This document shows, one piece after another, positions 25,466 through 37,354 of a DNA stretch of 64,000 bases. Numbering within the stretch: position 1 is the stretch's first letter; every line of letters starts with the position of its first letter. Source of the DNA: JALORV01 sp963702595 (GTDB lineage Bacteria; Pseudomonadota; Gammaproteobacteria; Burkholderiales; Burkholderiaceae_F); assembly GCA_963702595.1 (NCBI GenBank), contig CAVPDC010000001.1:124001-188000 (forward strand), given 5' to 3'. The position numbers and the translations under genes were made by a program. Under the pieces are notes generated by a model that was given only the letters and a program-made list of their open reading frames with translations, searched no databases and was not told where the DNA came from.

Positions 25466-28182
25466 ATGCGCCTCGTCCGGCGAGCGGCGATCCTCGCCTT
25501 CCTTTGTGGCAGTGCGCTGCTCGGTGCCTGCGGCGGTGGCGACAGTGCGGCGCCGACCTCGGCGGCACAGGCGAGCAGTGCGCCTGTCCTCGCCTGCGCC
25601 AAGCACGCCACCTTTCACGATCTCCGGGTTTGCGCCGACCTCGGCGGTGCCGGGCAGCATCGTCAACGTCACCGGCACCTTGTTGAGCGCGGTCACGTCG
25701 GTCAAGGTGAACGGCGTCGACGCCACGTTCCGAGTGCTGTCGGAAACGTCGCTCGAATTGACGGTGCCGGCCGCGGCGAAAACGAGTCGCGTCGAACTGA
25801 GTGCGGCCGGGCGCGTCGTGCTGTCGGCCGCCGACCTGACGGTGCTGCTCGTCCCGACTGTCAACAGCGTGGCGCCGACGACCGTGGTCGCGCCGGGCCA
25901 GGTGACACTCACTGGCGCCAACCTCGACCTCGTGCGCGAAGCGCGTCTGGCGAACCTCGCACTGAACATCGCGACGCGCAGCGCCGCGTCGCTGGTGCTC
26001 GACGTGCCGGGCAGCGCCGCCTCGGGCACCCTCACGCTGGTGGATACCGCGGGCGCCGCGCGTGCATTGCCACAGCCGATCACCGTCGTGGGCCCATTGG
26101 CCATCACGTCGTTTACGCCGGCAAGCGTCGTCACCGGGCAGACGCTGACCGTCGTCGGTACCAATCTTGACCGCGCGACCGCCATCGTCTTCGCCAACGG
26201 TGCGACCGCAAGCATCGCCACGCGCACGGGAACGACGCGTGTCACGGCGGTGGTGCCTGACGCCGCTGCAAGTGGTGTGTTCCGGGTGCGCGCGAGTGCC
26301 AGCGACGAAAGCCAGGCCGCGTCGGCCCTGCAGGTCATCCCGGCCATCCGCGTGGACGCGGGTACGGTGTATCGCGTCGCGGCCGCTGGCAACAGCGTGA
26401 CGGTCACGGGCACCGGACTCATGGAAGTTTCGGGCGTGCGGGTCGCCAACACGGCGGCGACGATCACCTCGAAGACCGCTACACAGATCGTGTTCACCGT
26501 GCCGACAGGACTGGCGTGCGCCACGATCACGCTCGACTCCGCGACGCAACCATCGGTAGCGGGCGGCAGCGTCGTGGTCGGCAGCGGCTGCGTGGCGACG
26601 GTGGCCGGCGTCGAGTTCGCGCAGGTGTTGTCGCAGGGGCCTTTGGACAGCCGGCTGCGCCTCGTGCCGGGCAAGGAAACCTGGGTGCGCGCCTTTGTCG
26701 CGTCGTCGCAGTCGAACGTTCCAGCACCGCTGGTGCGCCTTACCGGCTACTCGGGTGCGGCGATCCTTGGAACGCTCGACATGGCCGGCCCCGCGGTGCT
26801 GCCGGTCGTCCCAGGCAATACGGTGCCGGACAGCATGCGCTATGACGAGGCGCAGAGCTTCAACGTGGAATTGCCCGCGGCCTGGGTGCGTGCCGGACTC
26901 TCGGTCCGCGTGGAGGCCGATCCCCTCAGGACATACGGCGCTCCGGTCGTCGTCGACGCGACCCCGCCGCTAGGCAGCGCCACCCGCGTCGAGATCCTGC
27001 TGGTGCCTCTGGTGTCCGGCGCCTTCGTGCCGACGCCGCCGACGACAGCCGCCGTGCTCGACGAAATCACCCGCCGATTCCCCATCCCACGCGCCAACAT
27101 CACGGTGACGATGCGGCAGGCCTATACGCTGACCAGCGTCGTGGATGGCCTGGATACTTCGACCGAGTGGCAGAACGCCCTGGTCGAACTCAACCAGCTG
27201 CGTGCAATGGAAAACGCGCCGGCGAACCGCCTTTACTTCGGTGTCGTGCGCCGCTCGGGCGGCGGCATCGCCGGCATCGGCTACGTGCCAGGCCGCTCTG
27301 CGATCGGCTGGGACTCGGCCACGCAGTGGGCGCGCACGATGTCGCACGAACTCGGCCACAACTTCAGCCGCCCGCACGCGCCCTGCGGCGGTGTCGCGAG
27401 CCCCGATCCGAACTATCCCTATGCGGGCGGTGTGCTCAATGGCACGCCGCTGATGGACGCGGTGCCCGCGGCCCTCGACATCATCTCGCCCGTGAGCCAG
27501 ACCGACATCATGGGTTACTGCAACGGCACGTGGTTCTCCGATTACAACTATCGCGAGATGCAGCGCTACATGGAGTCGCAGTCGGGCCTGATCGCGGCCC
27601 AGATCGCGGCCGACGAAGTCGAGCAGGACCTGCTGCTGGTGGCCGGCACCATCGGCCTCGATGGCCTGACGCTCGCGCCGGTGCAGGCGCTGCGTGGCGT
27701 GCCAACGATCGGGTGGCGGCGACTACACGCTGCGGCTCATCCTGAGCGACGGCAGCGCGATTGAACATGCGATCGAGGCTGAACTTGTCGATCACGCGGT
27801 GCCGCCGGAGCGGCAATTCGCCGTCGTCGTGCCGCGTCCTGACGTTGCCGTCGCGCGCATCGAGGTACTGCGTGGCGGCGCGGCGATCGCGGCGCGATCC
27901 TCCGGCCGCGCCACGGCGCAGCGCGCCGTCGGGTCGGATGTAGCCCGCATGCGCCAGATCGACTGGAACGAGCGTGATGGCCAGCTGACTGTGCAGTGGG
28001 ACGCCGGTTCGGCACCCAGCCTGTCCGTGACGCATGTGGCCAATGGAGCGCGCACCGTGCTCGCATTCAGGCGCACCGGCGGCATGGCCCAGATCGACGT
28101 GTCGGGCTTGCCGCCCGGCGGACGCTTCGAGTTTGCGGTTTCTGACGGGCTCAACGCACGGTCGATCACCGCCCCGCGCTGA
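25466..28182 (+). CDS. Lipoprotein with TIG/IPT repeats and a metzincin-type metalloprotease domain, two +1 frameshifts
   Basis: About 904 residues once two extra bases are removed. Lipoprotein signal RRAAILAFLCGSALLGAC, then four or so TIG/IPT-like beta repeats (PTVNSVAPTTVVAPGQVTLTG; ITSFTPASVVTGQTLTVVG) to residue ~370, a spacer, and a protease domain with HELGHNFSRPH plus a DIMGYC Met-turn, the zinc site of metzincins but with Ser where most have Gly. A final fibronectin-like domain follows. Frame breaks: within 25560-25606 and at GGG 27711-27713 (restoring IGGGDYTLRL). Probably a surface protease or adhesin. Confidence 0.78.
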
Positions 28183-28189
28183 CAGCGCA

Positions 28190-28203
28190 CCGGCGCACGC
28201 CGG
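28190..28203. terminator. Short bidirectional hairpin
   Basis: CCGGC-GCAC-GCCGG between the convergent protease and GNAT genes, followed by ATTT on the plus strand. Probable weak terminator. Confidence 0.35.
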
Positions 28204-28206
28204 ATT

Positions 28207-28503
28207 TCAGCGCGCACCGCCCGCCAGCAACGACTCGACTTCGGGGTGTCGTTGCACCCAGCTGCGAACGTAGGAGCAGACCGGCAGGACATCCATGCTG
28301 TTGGCGGCGGCGTGGGTGAATGCCGCCTTGACCAGCGCCGATGCGATGCCGCGCCCTTCGAGCTGGCTCGGCACTTCGGTGTGCACCAACATCATCGTGT
28401 CACCATGCATGCGGTAGTCGGTCCGGCACAGCATGCCGTCCACGACTGCCTCGAAGCGCTGTGACGCCGGGTTGTGCTGGACCGAAATCGTCGTTTCGGA
28501 CAT
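28207..28503 (-). CDS. Small GNAT-like N-acetyltransferase (YjdJ type)
   Basis: 98 residues with the compact GNAT-like fold: MMLVHTEVPSQLEGRGIASALVKAAF (acetyl-CoA-binding QxxGxG/A region) and the ending VLPVCSYVRSWVQRHPE. Typical of the short YjdJ/YidJ family, cytoplasmic, substrate unknown. Lies 30 bases downstream of rhlE on the same strand. Confidence 0.9.
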   Translation of the reverse strand: MSETTISVQHNPASQRFEAVVDGMLCRTDYRMHGDTMMLVHTEVPSQLEGRGIASALVKAAFTHAAANSMDVLPVCSYVRSWVQRHPEVESLLAGGAR

Positions 28504-28532
28504 GCCCGCCTCGCGAGGTTGAACGCCTGAGC

Positions 28533-30056
28533 CTAGCGACCGCGTCGCGATGTGGGCTGCAGGAACCCCGGCATGTTAGTCCGCACCAGCGACTCGCCCG
28601 CGTCGCGACCCTCGCCGCCACGGTGTCCACCGCGTGTCGCCGCGGGACGTGGCGTCGACCGCGGTTGCGCGGGAGCATTCTTTCGTTCGTCGCCGGCGGC
28701 TGTACGGCGCGCGTCACCGGATGGCCCGGGGCGCGCCTTCGCCGCCTGCCCCGGCTGCGCAGGTGCCTTGACCCTGCCACCGCTGCCAGGCTGCTGGCGC
28801 CCACGTGACTCCCGCTGCGGTTGCGATGCCGCGCGCTTGGGCGAAGCAGGGCGGCGCGATGGCTGAGCAGTGCGTGCGGGGCGCTGGTCGGGATCATGCG
28901 CCGCGCCCACGGATGGCTGGTAGCTCGGAACCGTCATGCGCGGCACCGGCCGCTTGATCAACCGCTCGATGTCTCGTAACAGCGCTTCTTCCTCGCGGCT
29001 CACGAGCGAGATCGCTTCTCCGGTCGCACCGGCGCGGCCCGTACGGCCGATGCGGTGCACGTAGTCCTCGGGAACGTTCGGCAGATCGAAGTTGACGACA
29101 TGCGGCAACTGCTCGATGTCGAGTCCGCGTGCCGCGATGTCGGTGGCGACCAGCGCCTGCAGGTCCCCGCGCTTGAAGTCGGCCAGCGCACGCGTGCGCG
29201 CGTTCTGGCTCTTGTTGCCGTGAATCGCGAGTGCGGTGACGCCGTGCTTGCAGAGATACTCGGCCAGGCGGTTGGCGCCATGCTTGGTGCGCGTGAAGAC
29301 CAGTACCTGGAACCACTGGTTGTCCTTGATCAGGTGCGCGAGCAGCTCCGATTTGCGCGTGCGCTCGATGCTGATCGCTTTCTGGTCGACGGCCTCGACG
29401 GTCGAGTTGCGCGGCGTGGCCTGGACCGACACCGGGTTGCGCATCAGCGTGGCCGCCAGCGTCCGGATCTCGTCCGAGAACGTGGCCGAGAACAGCAGCG
29501 TCTGCCGCTGCTTCGGCAACTGCGCGAACACTCGCTTCATGTCGGGCAGGAAGCCCATGTCGAGCATGCGGTCGGCTTCGTCGAGGACCAGCACTTCGAT
29601 CTTCGACAGGTCGATCGTCTTCTGGCCGACGTGATCGAGCAGTCGGCCGGGCGTGGCCACGACGATGTCGACACCACGCTTGAGCGCGTCGAACTGCGGC
29701 CGGATCGAAACGCCACCGAAGATGACGGCGCACTTGGCGTGCACATGCTTGCCGTAGTCGCGCACGCTTTCTTCGACCTGCGCGGCGAGTTCGCGCGTGG
29801 GCGCGAGGATCAGAACGCGCGGTGCGCGATGCTCGCGCGGTGCCGTCGGCGTTGCGGCACTCAGCCGTTGCAGGATCGGCAGCACGAACGCGGCGGTCTT
29901 GCCGGTGCCGGTCTGCGCGCCCGCCATCAGGTCGCTGCCCGCAAGGACCGGGGGAATCGCCTGCAACTGGATGGGCGTGGGCTGGGTGTACCCGAGGTCG
30001 GTGACCGCGCGTACGAGTGCCTCGGACAAGCCGAGGGCTTCAAACGATGAATTCAA
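28533..30056 (-). CDS. rhlE: RhlE-type DEAD-box RNA helicase
   Basis: 507 residues. All helicase motifs are present: Q motif (GYTQPTPIQ), AQTGTGKT, PTRELA, DEAD (VLDEADRML), SAT, and the C-terminal ARGLDIE and HRIGRTGRAG. Residues ~375-507 are a basic, Arg/Pro/Gln-rich disordered tail typical of RhlE, used for RNA contact. Role in ribosome assembly and RNA turnover, often cold-related. A 180-base AT-richer leader separates it from the gene upstream. Confidence 0.95.
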   Translation of the reverse strand: MNSSFEALGLSEALVRAVTDLGYTQPTPIQLQAIPPVLAGSDLMAGAQTGTGKTAAFVLPILQRLSAATPTAPREHRAPRVLILAPTRELAAQVEESVRDYGKHVHAKCAVIFGGVSIRPQFDALKRGVDIVVATPGRLLDHVGQKTIDLSKIEVLVLDEADRMLDMGFLPDMKRVFAQLPKQRQTLLFSATFSDEIRTLAATLMRNPVSVQATPRNSTVEAVDQKAISIERTRKSELLAHLIKDNQWFQVLVFTRTKHGANRLAEYLCKHGVTALAIHGNKSQNARTRALADFKRGDLQALVATDIAARGLDIEQLPHVVNFDLPNVPEDYVHRIGRTGRAGATGEAISLVSREEEALLRDIERLIKRPVPRMTVPSYQPSVGAAHDPDQRPARTAQPSRRPASPKRAASQPQRESRGRQQPGSGGRVKAPAQPGQAAKARPGPSGDARRTAAGDERKNAPAQPRSTPRPAATRGGHRGGEGRDAGESLVRTNMPGFLQPTSRRGR

Positions 30057-30240
30057 ACGAAACTCCTGAGCACGGCCTGCGCGAACTTTGCTCGCCGGAC
30101 CGGTTCAGGCAGATGCAACTAGGGAAATAGACTTCGAGGGAGCGTGTTGACAACCACGATGGACGGGTGCGAACCGGAACCGACGCACCGCAATCAGGGG
30201 CGAATACTACACGAAGTCAAGGGCTTAGGCGGGTTTAGGT

Positions 30241-30810
30241 TCACAAGCCAATGTCCGCGCCCCACAGCACCGCGACGCCGATCAGTGCGAACACGACCGC
30301 GGCCAGCCCGTTCATCAGTCGCTTGGGCAGCTTCTCGGCGGCGACGTTGCCCAGCAGCACGGCAGGCACGTTGGCGATCATCATGCCGATCGTCGTTCCC
30401 GCAACGACGGCGACCAGCGCGTCATAGCGCGCGGCCAGCGCCACGGTCGCGATCTGCGTCTTATCGCCCATTTCGACGATGAAGAACGCGATCAGCGTCG
30501 TACCGAACACGCCGAAGCGCGACGGCTTTTCGGACTCGTCATCGAGCTTGTCGGGGATCAGCATCCAGATCGCCATGGCGATGAAGGACAGCCCAAGCGC
30601 CCAGCGCATCGCTTCCGGGCCGATCGCGCGTGTGAGCCAGGTACCGACCGCACCGGCAAGAAAATGGTTCGCGAGCGTCGCAACCAGAATGCCAAAGATG
30701 ATCGGCCACGGCTTGCGGTACTTCGCAGCCAATGCAAGCGCCAACAACTGCGTCTTGTCACCGATTTCGGCGAGGGCAACAACGCCAATCGAAATGAGGA
30801 ATGCCGTCAA
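30241..30810 (-). CDS. GDT1/UPF0016-family transporter (Mn2+/Ca2+ type)
   Basis: About 189 residues, six TM helices in two repeats, each with the signature E-x-G-D-K-T: ALAEIGDKTQLLALAL and FIVEMGDKTQIATVAL. Family members export Mn2+ or exchange Ca2+/H+. The start is uncertain: TTG 30810 (LTAFLISIGVVALAEIGDKT) has GGA at good spacing and matches the family N-terminus; ATG 30888 would add 26 residues not typical of the family. I looked for a yybP-ykoY Mn riboswitch upstream and could not recognise one. Confidence 0.88.
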   Translation of the reverse strand: MTAFLISIGVVALAEIGDKTQLLALALAAKYRKPWPIIFGILVATLANHFLAGAVGTWLTRAIGPEAMRWALGLSFIAMAIWMLIPDKLDDESEKPSRFGVFGTTLIAFFIVEMGDKTQIATVALAARYDALVAVVAGTTIGMMIANVPAVLLGNVAAEKLPKRLMNGLAAVVFALIGVAVLWGADIGL

Positions 30811-30950
30811 ATCAGTTATCCGAAATGGAGTGAGCGCTCTTGCCTCACGCAGGCCCGTCGAGCGGGCGCAAGCGTACACTTCCAACATTCTTCTCCATGC
30901 GAGTGACCGCCGCCTGCGGTCCCCGAACTCGGGTCTTCTCGCTCATTTCG

Positions 30951-32934
30951 ATGACGTTCCTCACGCCCTGGCGTGCGACTCTGACTCGCACGTTCAAGCA
31001 GCTCTTCCCAGGGCGCTTCGCGGTTGCCGGCATTGTTGTCATCGCCTATCTCGCGGTGAGTCTGCTCACGCGTGTTGGACTGGCAGTCTTCAACGGCGAG
31101 GCAACGGAGTTCATGCCCGGGCGAGTTGCCGGGTGGCTGCTGATCGGGCTGACCTACGACCTGGCGGCGGCGAGCTTCTGGCTGCTGCCGATCGCGCTGC
31201 TCGCTTGGGCTTGGCCGGCGGGCCGTGCGCGTCGGACCTTTGGTGCGGCGGCGATCGTGCTGGCCACGATCGCATTCGGCATCTTCGTCTTCACGGCCGC
31301 ATCGGAATTCGTGTTCTGGAACGAATTCTCTTCGCGCTTCAACTTCATTGCAGTCGACTACCTGATCTACACGCGCGAGGTGATCGGCAACATTCGCGAG
31401 TCGTACCGGATGACTCCGATCCTGCTGGGGCTGGCAGGTGCGACGGCCGTCCTCGTCGCGCTGGCAGTGCGGCCGCTCTGGCGGGCAACTCAGGTGGCAG
31501 CTCCCGGCTTCGGCCGACGATCCCTGCAGATGGCCGGCTACCTCGCGGTGGCGCTGGCGTCCTACCTGCTGGTTCCGTCGACGTGGAAGGAGTTCTCAAG
31601 CAGCGTCCAGTCGCAGCAGCTGGCGGGCAACGGGCACTGGGAGTTTTTCCACGCGTTCAACTCCAACGAGATCGACTACGACCGCTTCTATGCAACGGTG
31701 CCGATCGAGCAGGCCTACAAGGAACTACGTGAAGAATTCACTGATGCGGGGCCGGTCGAGTTCACTGGCGACGCCGGACTGCCGATCGAGCGCGTGATCC
31801 ACGGGGCCGGACCGGAGAAGCCGCTCAACGTGGTGTTGATCTCAGTCGAGTCACTTTCGGCCGACTACATGGGCGCGTTTGGCAACGCGAAAGGCCTGAC
31901 GCCGCAGCTTGATCGCCTGGCGCGCGAGGGACTGCTCTTCACGCAGCTCTATGCCACGGGCACGCGGACGGTACGCGGGCTCGAAGCCCTGGCACTTTCG
32001 CTGCCGCCGACGCCCGGCCACTCAGTCGTCAAGCGTCCCAACAACGATCACCTGTTCACCGTAGGCGAGGTCTTTGCCGAAAAGGGCTACGAGCCGCTCT
32101 ATCTCTACGGTGGCTACGGTTACTTCGACAACATGGAGCACTTCTTCGGCGGCAACGGCTACACCGTCATCGACCGCACGGCGCTCGACAGGGCCGATAT
32201 CCACTACGAAAACATCTGGGGCGTGGCCGACGAGGATCTCTTCTCGCTGACGCTGCGTGAACTGGATAAACGCCACACTGCCGGCACGAAGTTCTTTGCG
32301 CACGTGATGACGACGTCGAACCACCGGCCCTATACCTATCCGGCGGGACGCATCGACATTCCTCCCAAAAGCGGTGCCGACGGTGCCGTGAAATACACCG
32401 ACTGGGCGATCGGCGACTTTATCGAGCGCGCGCGCAAGCACGCCTGGTTCGACGACACGGTGTTCGTTATTGTCGCCGACCACTGCGCAGCGTCGCGCGG
32501 CAAGACCGACCTGCCGCTGGACAGGTTCCACATCCCGCTGCTCATCTACGCCCCGAAGCACATCGCTCCGGCGCGCATCGATACCATCGCATCGCAGATC
32601 GACGTCGCCCCGACCGTGCTCGCGCTGCTGAATTTCAGTTACGTCTCGCGTTTCTTCGGGCAGGACATATTGAATGAAGGCCGCACGCACCAGCGCGCGG
32701 TGATGGCCAACTACCAGACGGTCGGTTACTACGAGCACGGCATGCTGGTCGAGCTGCGGCCGCAGCGGCGCGTGCGCGTCATCGATGCCGCCGAGTGGCC
32801 GCGAGCTGCCGCCGAGCGACGAAACCCGGCATTTCACCAACGAAGCGATCGGCTATTACCAGGGCGCGAGCACCGCCTTCCGCACCGGGGCTTTGCGCAT
32901 GCCCGGCCATCTCCTGCCGCGGCCCGTCAAGTGA
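30951..32934 (+). CDS. LTA-synthase-like membrane sulfatase/phosphotransferase, +1 frameshift near C-terminus
   Basis: About 660 residues: five TM helices (to ~200) then a periplasmic alkaline-phosphatase-fold domain. Metal and nucleophile motifs: VVLISVESLSADYMG (Glu), GTRTVRGLEAL (likely Thr nucleophile) and VIVADHCAAS (Asp-His). Near the end the frame breaks; removing one C at 32799-32800 gives AEWRELPPSDETRHFTNEA and a stop at 32934. In Gram-negatives such enzymes add phosphoglycerol or related groups to glycans or lipids (OpgB-like). ATG 30951 chosen; 30897 is also open. Confidence 0.85.
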
Positions 32935-32987
32935 CGCGGCCGATCCGGTAATCTGCGCGACTTTTCGCGCTTTCTTTTGCATTGGCC

Positions 32988-34655
<1,668 letters not shown>

Positions 34656-34772
34656 GGGGCACGCCTCGGTATTGTCCCGCGTGGCGCTGAGCGGCCGCTG
34701 TCGCTACCGTGTCGGCTCGCGCAGTGAGCCGCAGGTTGACCGCTGCCTCATCCAGCAACCCTTGGAGATCGA

Positions 34773-35408
34773 ATGACCGCCACTGCAGTCCGCCCGCGCG
34801 CAGCGCTGGCGCTCGCCTTAGTCCTTGGCCTGGCGCTCGCGAACGCGGCGTCGGCGCAGACCATCATCGAGGAGTGGAAGGACATCAAGGTGCCTGACGC
34901 ACCGGCGCTCAAGCCGGTGAAGATCGACCCGAAGGACACGGCGCTGCTGCTGCTCGACTACGTCAAGCCGCTGTGCGGTGCGCGGCCGCGCTGCGTGGCG
35001 GCGGTGCCGAAGGTGCAGCCGCTGCTCGCCAAGGCGCGCGACAGCGGCATGCTGGTTGTCTACGCACTCGCCGGCCAGCCGCTGACCGACGTCATGCCCG
35101 AGCTTGCGGCCAAGCCCGGCGAGCCTTCGGTGTCGAGTGGCCCGGACAAGTTCATGAACACCGACCTCGACAGGATCCTGAAGGAAAGGGGCATCAAGAC
35201 GGTCATCGTGGGCGGCACCGCGGCGGAAGGCGCAGTGCTCAATACTGCCTCGCAGGCGGCGCTGCGTGGTTACAAAGTGATCGTGCCGGTCGACGCGCTG
35301 GCCTCGGCAAATCCCTTCGGCGAGCAGTACACGGTCTGGCACCTCGGCAACTCGCCGCGCGTGGGCACGCAGGTAACGCTGACCCGGCTCGACCAGCTGA
35401 GTTTCTAG
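34773..35408 (+). CDS. Secreted isochorismatase-like protein without the catalytic cysteine
   Basis: 211 residues with a signal peptide (ALALALVLGLALANAASA) and the cysteine-hydrolase (isochorismatase) fold: LLLLDYVKPLC supplies the Asp, but the site that should read GxxTxxCV is GGTAAEGAVLNTA, so the nucleophilic cysteine is missing. A recognised secreted subgroup shares this change. It may bind a small molecule without hydrolysis or use other chemistry. Convergent with the S8 protease. Confidence 0.82.
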   Translation: MTATAVRPRAALALALVLGLALANAASAQTIIEEWKDIKVPDAPALKPVKIDPKDTALLLLDYVKPLCGARPRCVAAVPKVQPLLAKARDSGMLVVYALAGQPLTDVMPELAAKPGEPSVSSGPDKFMNTDLDRILKERGIKTVIVGGTAAEGAVLNTASQAALRGYKVIVPVDALASANPFGEQYTVWHLGNSPRVGTQVTLTRLDQLSF

Positions 35409-35418
35409 GCCCGCTCTG

Positions 35419-35449
35419 GCGGGGCTGCAGCGTCCTGCCGCAGCCCCGC
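35419..35449. terminator. Bidirectional GC hairpin between convergent genes
   Basis: Perfect 10-bp stem GCGGGGCTGC / GCAGCCCCGC with an 11-base loop, between the stops at 35408 and 35460. No T tract either side, but placement suggests it ends both transcripts. Confidence 0.6.
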
Positions 35450-35459
35450 GCCCTGGCTG

Positions 35460-37289
35460 TCAGCTGGACTTCGCCTGCGCGGCGGCGAGCGCCTTCTTCG
35501 GGTTGACCAGCGTGCGGCGGCCGTCCGCGGTCTTGTCCGCCGTCGAGACGATGATCTCGATGACCTTGGGTGGTGTCAGCGCCGGGTTGACAGCAAGGAT
35601 CTTGCCGGCGAGGTTGGCCACCTGAGGTGCCGCCATCGACGTACCCGAGAACGCTACGCGGTCGCCGCCCGGCAGATAACTTTCGACCTGGTAGCCGTTG
35701 GCGTGCACCTTCACCGTCGGGCCGTAGCTCGTGAACGGCGCCTCGTCGCCGGCCTTGTCGACCGCGCCGACCGTCAGCAGGTTCGGCAGCACGATGTCGG
35801 CCGGTGCGTCTTCAGCGAAGGAAGCATTCTCATTGGAGTTGCCGGCCGCCGTGATGAACAGGATCTCGGGCGCACTCGCGAAGGCCTTCTCCAGAGCCTG
35901 CCGCCCGATGTCGAAGTACTCCCGCGCCAGCTTCTGGCGTTCCTCCTGCGTCTTGCCGATGCCGCACAGCTCGAGATCGTTCTCGATGCCGTTGACGCTT
36001 CCGCCCCAGCTCATATTGACGACGCGCGCCTTGTTGCGCCTCAGGAACTCGACCGTCTCGACGTAGCTCTTTGCATCCTTGCGCGTCTGCTCGAGCGACG
36101 GGCAGGGATCCGGAATCAGCGTGTTGCCGAATTCCATGCGCGCCACCAGCAGGCGCGCGTAGGGGTTGCCTTCCATCGTGATGCCGGCCACGTGCGTGCC
36201 GTGCGTGTAGTTGCCGGCGAGCATCAGCTCCTCGATCGTCGGCTTGTACTGCTCGCGCGGCAGCGTCGAGATCAGTTGCTTGACCTCGTTGGCCTCCGGA
36301 CTGTCGACGTTCGACTGCAGGTCGGAGAATCCCTTGCTGCGCGCCTTCATCGCGGGAAGCCTTGCCTGCATCGCAGGCGTCAGGACCTGCAGTTCGGTGT
36401 TGGTCGGATTGGCGTACTTGTCGAAGCCGATCAGCACCGGCGCACCCTTCGCATCGCGCACGACCTGCGACTTGAAGATGGCGGTGTCCACGCCGCTGTC
36501 CCACACGGCGACGACGACCGGCGTGTAGGGGCGACCCGGTTCGAGCGCGACGTCCCGCGCGGCCCAGATGTCGGGCTTTTCGACCTTGTTGGCGGCAAGG
36601 TAGGCGCCGTAGGTGTCGATCATCGTCTGCTTCAACGGCAGCCGCAGCATCAGCCCATAGCGCACGCCGACCAGCCCCGGCGCCAGCTCACTGCTGAGCG
36701 CGCCGGTCTTGTCGGCGGTCGGCTGCAGGACTTCGTTGACGTAGCCGAGGAAGCGGCCTTCGCCGAGCAGCTCGGCGCTCGCCTTGGCCTCCTTGATGTC
36801 ATTGGCAATGACCGGGTAAGGCAGGGGCTTCAGGGTGTTCGACAGGCTGCTCGCGACCGCGGCCTGGTAGGCCGGCCCGCTGGCGGCGCCTGCCGCCTTG
36901 CGTCCGTCGATGATCGCCCGCGCCAGGAGCCCGGTCAGCAGCTTGTCGGCGGGCTTTTCCTGCAGCGCGCGGATCTGCTCGATCCGCTTCAGCGCGTCGG
37001 CGTCCTTGCCCTCGAGCAGATCGAGCTGCAGCAGCGTCCCGAGCAGTTGCCGTTCACTCGACTTGTCGGCGATGTCGTACTTGGCGAGGACGGACTCGGT
37101 GTCCCGCCGCAGGGCCGCGGAAAACTCCGCGAACGCCTTCGGGTCCTTCACCACTTGCTCGAGGTTGCCCTTGAGCGGATACGTGAAGCGCGGCAGATCG
37201 GCCGCCTTTTCGATGCGCGGCTTGGTCTGCGCCTGCAGCGCTGGCGACAGGGCCAGCAACAGCGCGCACGACAGGATGCGGATCAGCAT
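35460..37289 (-). CDS. Subtilisin-like (S8) serine protease, exported
   Basis: 609 residues from ATG 37289: signal peptide (ILSCALLLALSPALQAQ), a ~240-residue N-terminal region with no clear fold, then a subtilase domain. Catalytic Asp264 (VWDSGVDT), His363 (THGTHVAG), oxyanion Asn484 (AAGNSNEN) and Ser551 (FSGTSMAAPQ) are all present. A ~100-residue insert separates Asp and His. Periplasmic or secreted. Open frame upstream of 37289 is antisense of mnmC. Confidence 0.9.
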   Translation of the reverse strand: MLIRILSCALLLALSPALQAQTKPRIEKAADLPRFTYPLKGNLEQVVKDPKAFAEFSAALRRDTESVLAKYDIADKSSERQLLGTLLQLDLLEGKDADALKRIEQIRALQEKPADKLLTGLLARAIIDGRKAAGAASGPAYQAAVASSLSNTLKPLPYPVIANDIKEAKASAELLGEGRFLGYVNEVLQPTADKTGALSSELAPGLVGVRYGLMLRLPLKQTMIDTYGAYLAANKVEKPDIWAARDVALEPGRPYTPVVVAVWDSGVDTAIFKSQVVRDAKGAPVLIGFDKYANPTNTELQVLTPAMQARLPAMKARSKGFSDLQSNVDSPEANEVKQLISTLPREQYKPTIEELMLAGNYTHGTHVAGITMEGNPYARLLVARMEFGNTLIPDPCPSLEQTRKDAKSYVETVEFLRRNKARVVNMSWGGSVNGIENDLELCGIGKTQEERQKLAREYFDIGRQALEKAFASAPEILFITAAGNSNENASFAEDAPADIVLPNLLTVGAVDKAGDEAPFTSYGPTVKVHANGYQVESYLPGGDRVAFSGTSMAAPQVANLAGKILAVNPALTPPKVIEIIVSTADKTADGRRTLVNPKKALAAAQAKSS

Positions 37290-37354
37290 GGGGGAGTCCC
37301 GGTTCAGAGCAAGGCCGCGAGTGTACCGACGCCCGTGCCTCGGATAATGGCGGC

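Noticed and set aside
30811..30950. Possible yybP-ykoY Mn2+ riboswitch before the GDT1-type gene
   Set aside because: I could not find the conserved core; a covariance search would be needed to decide.
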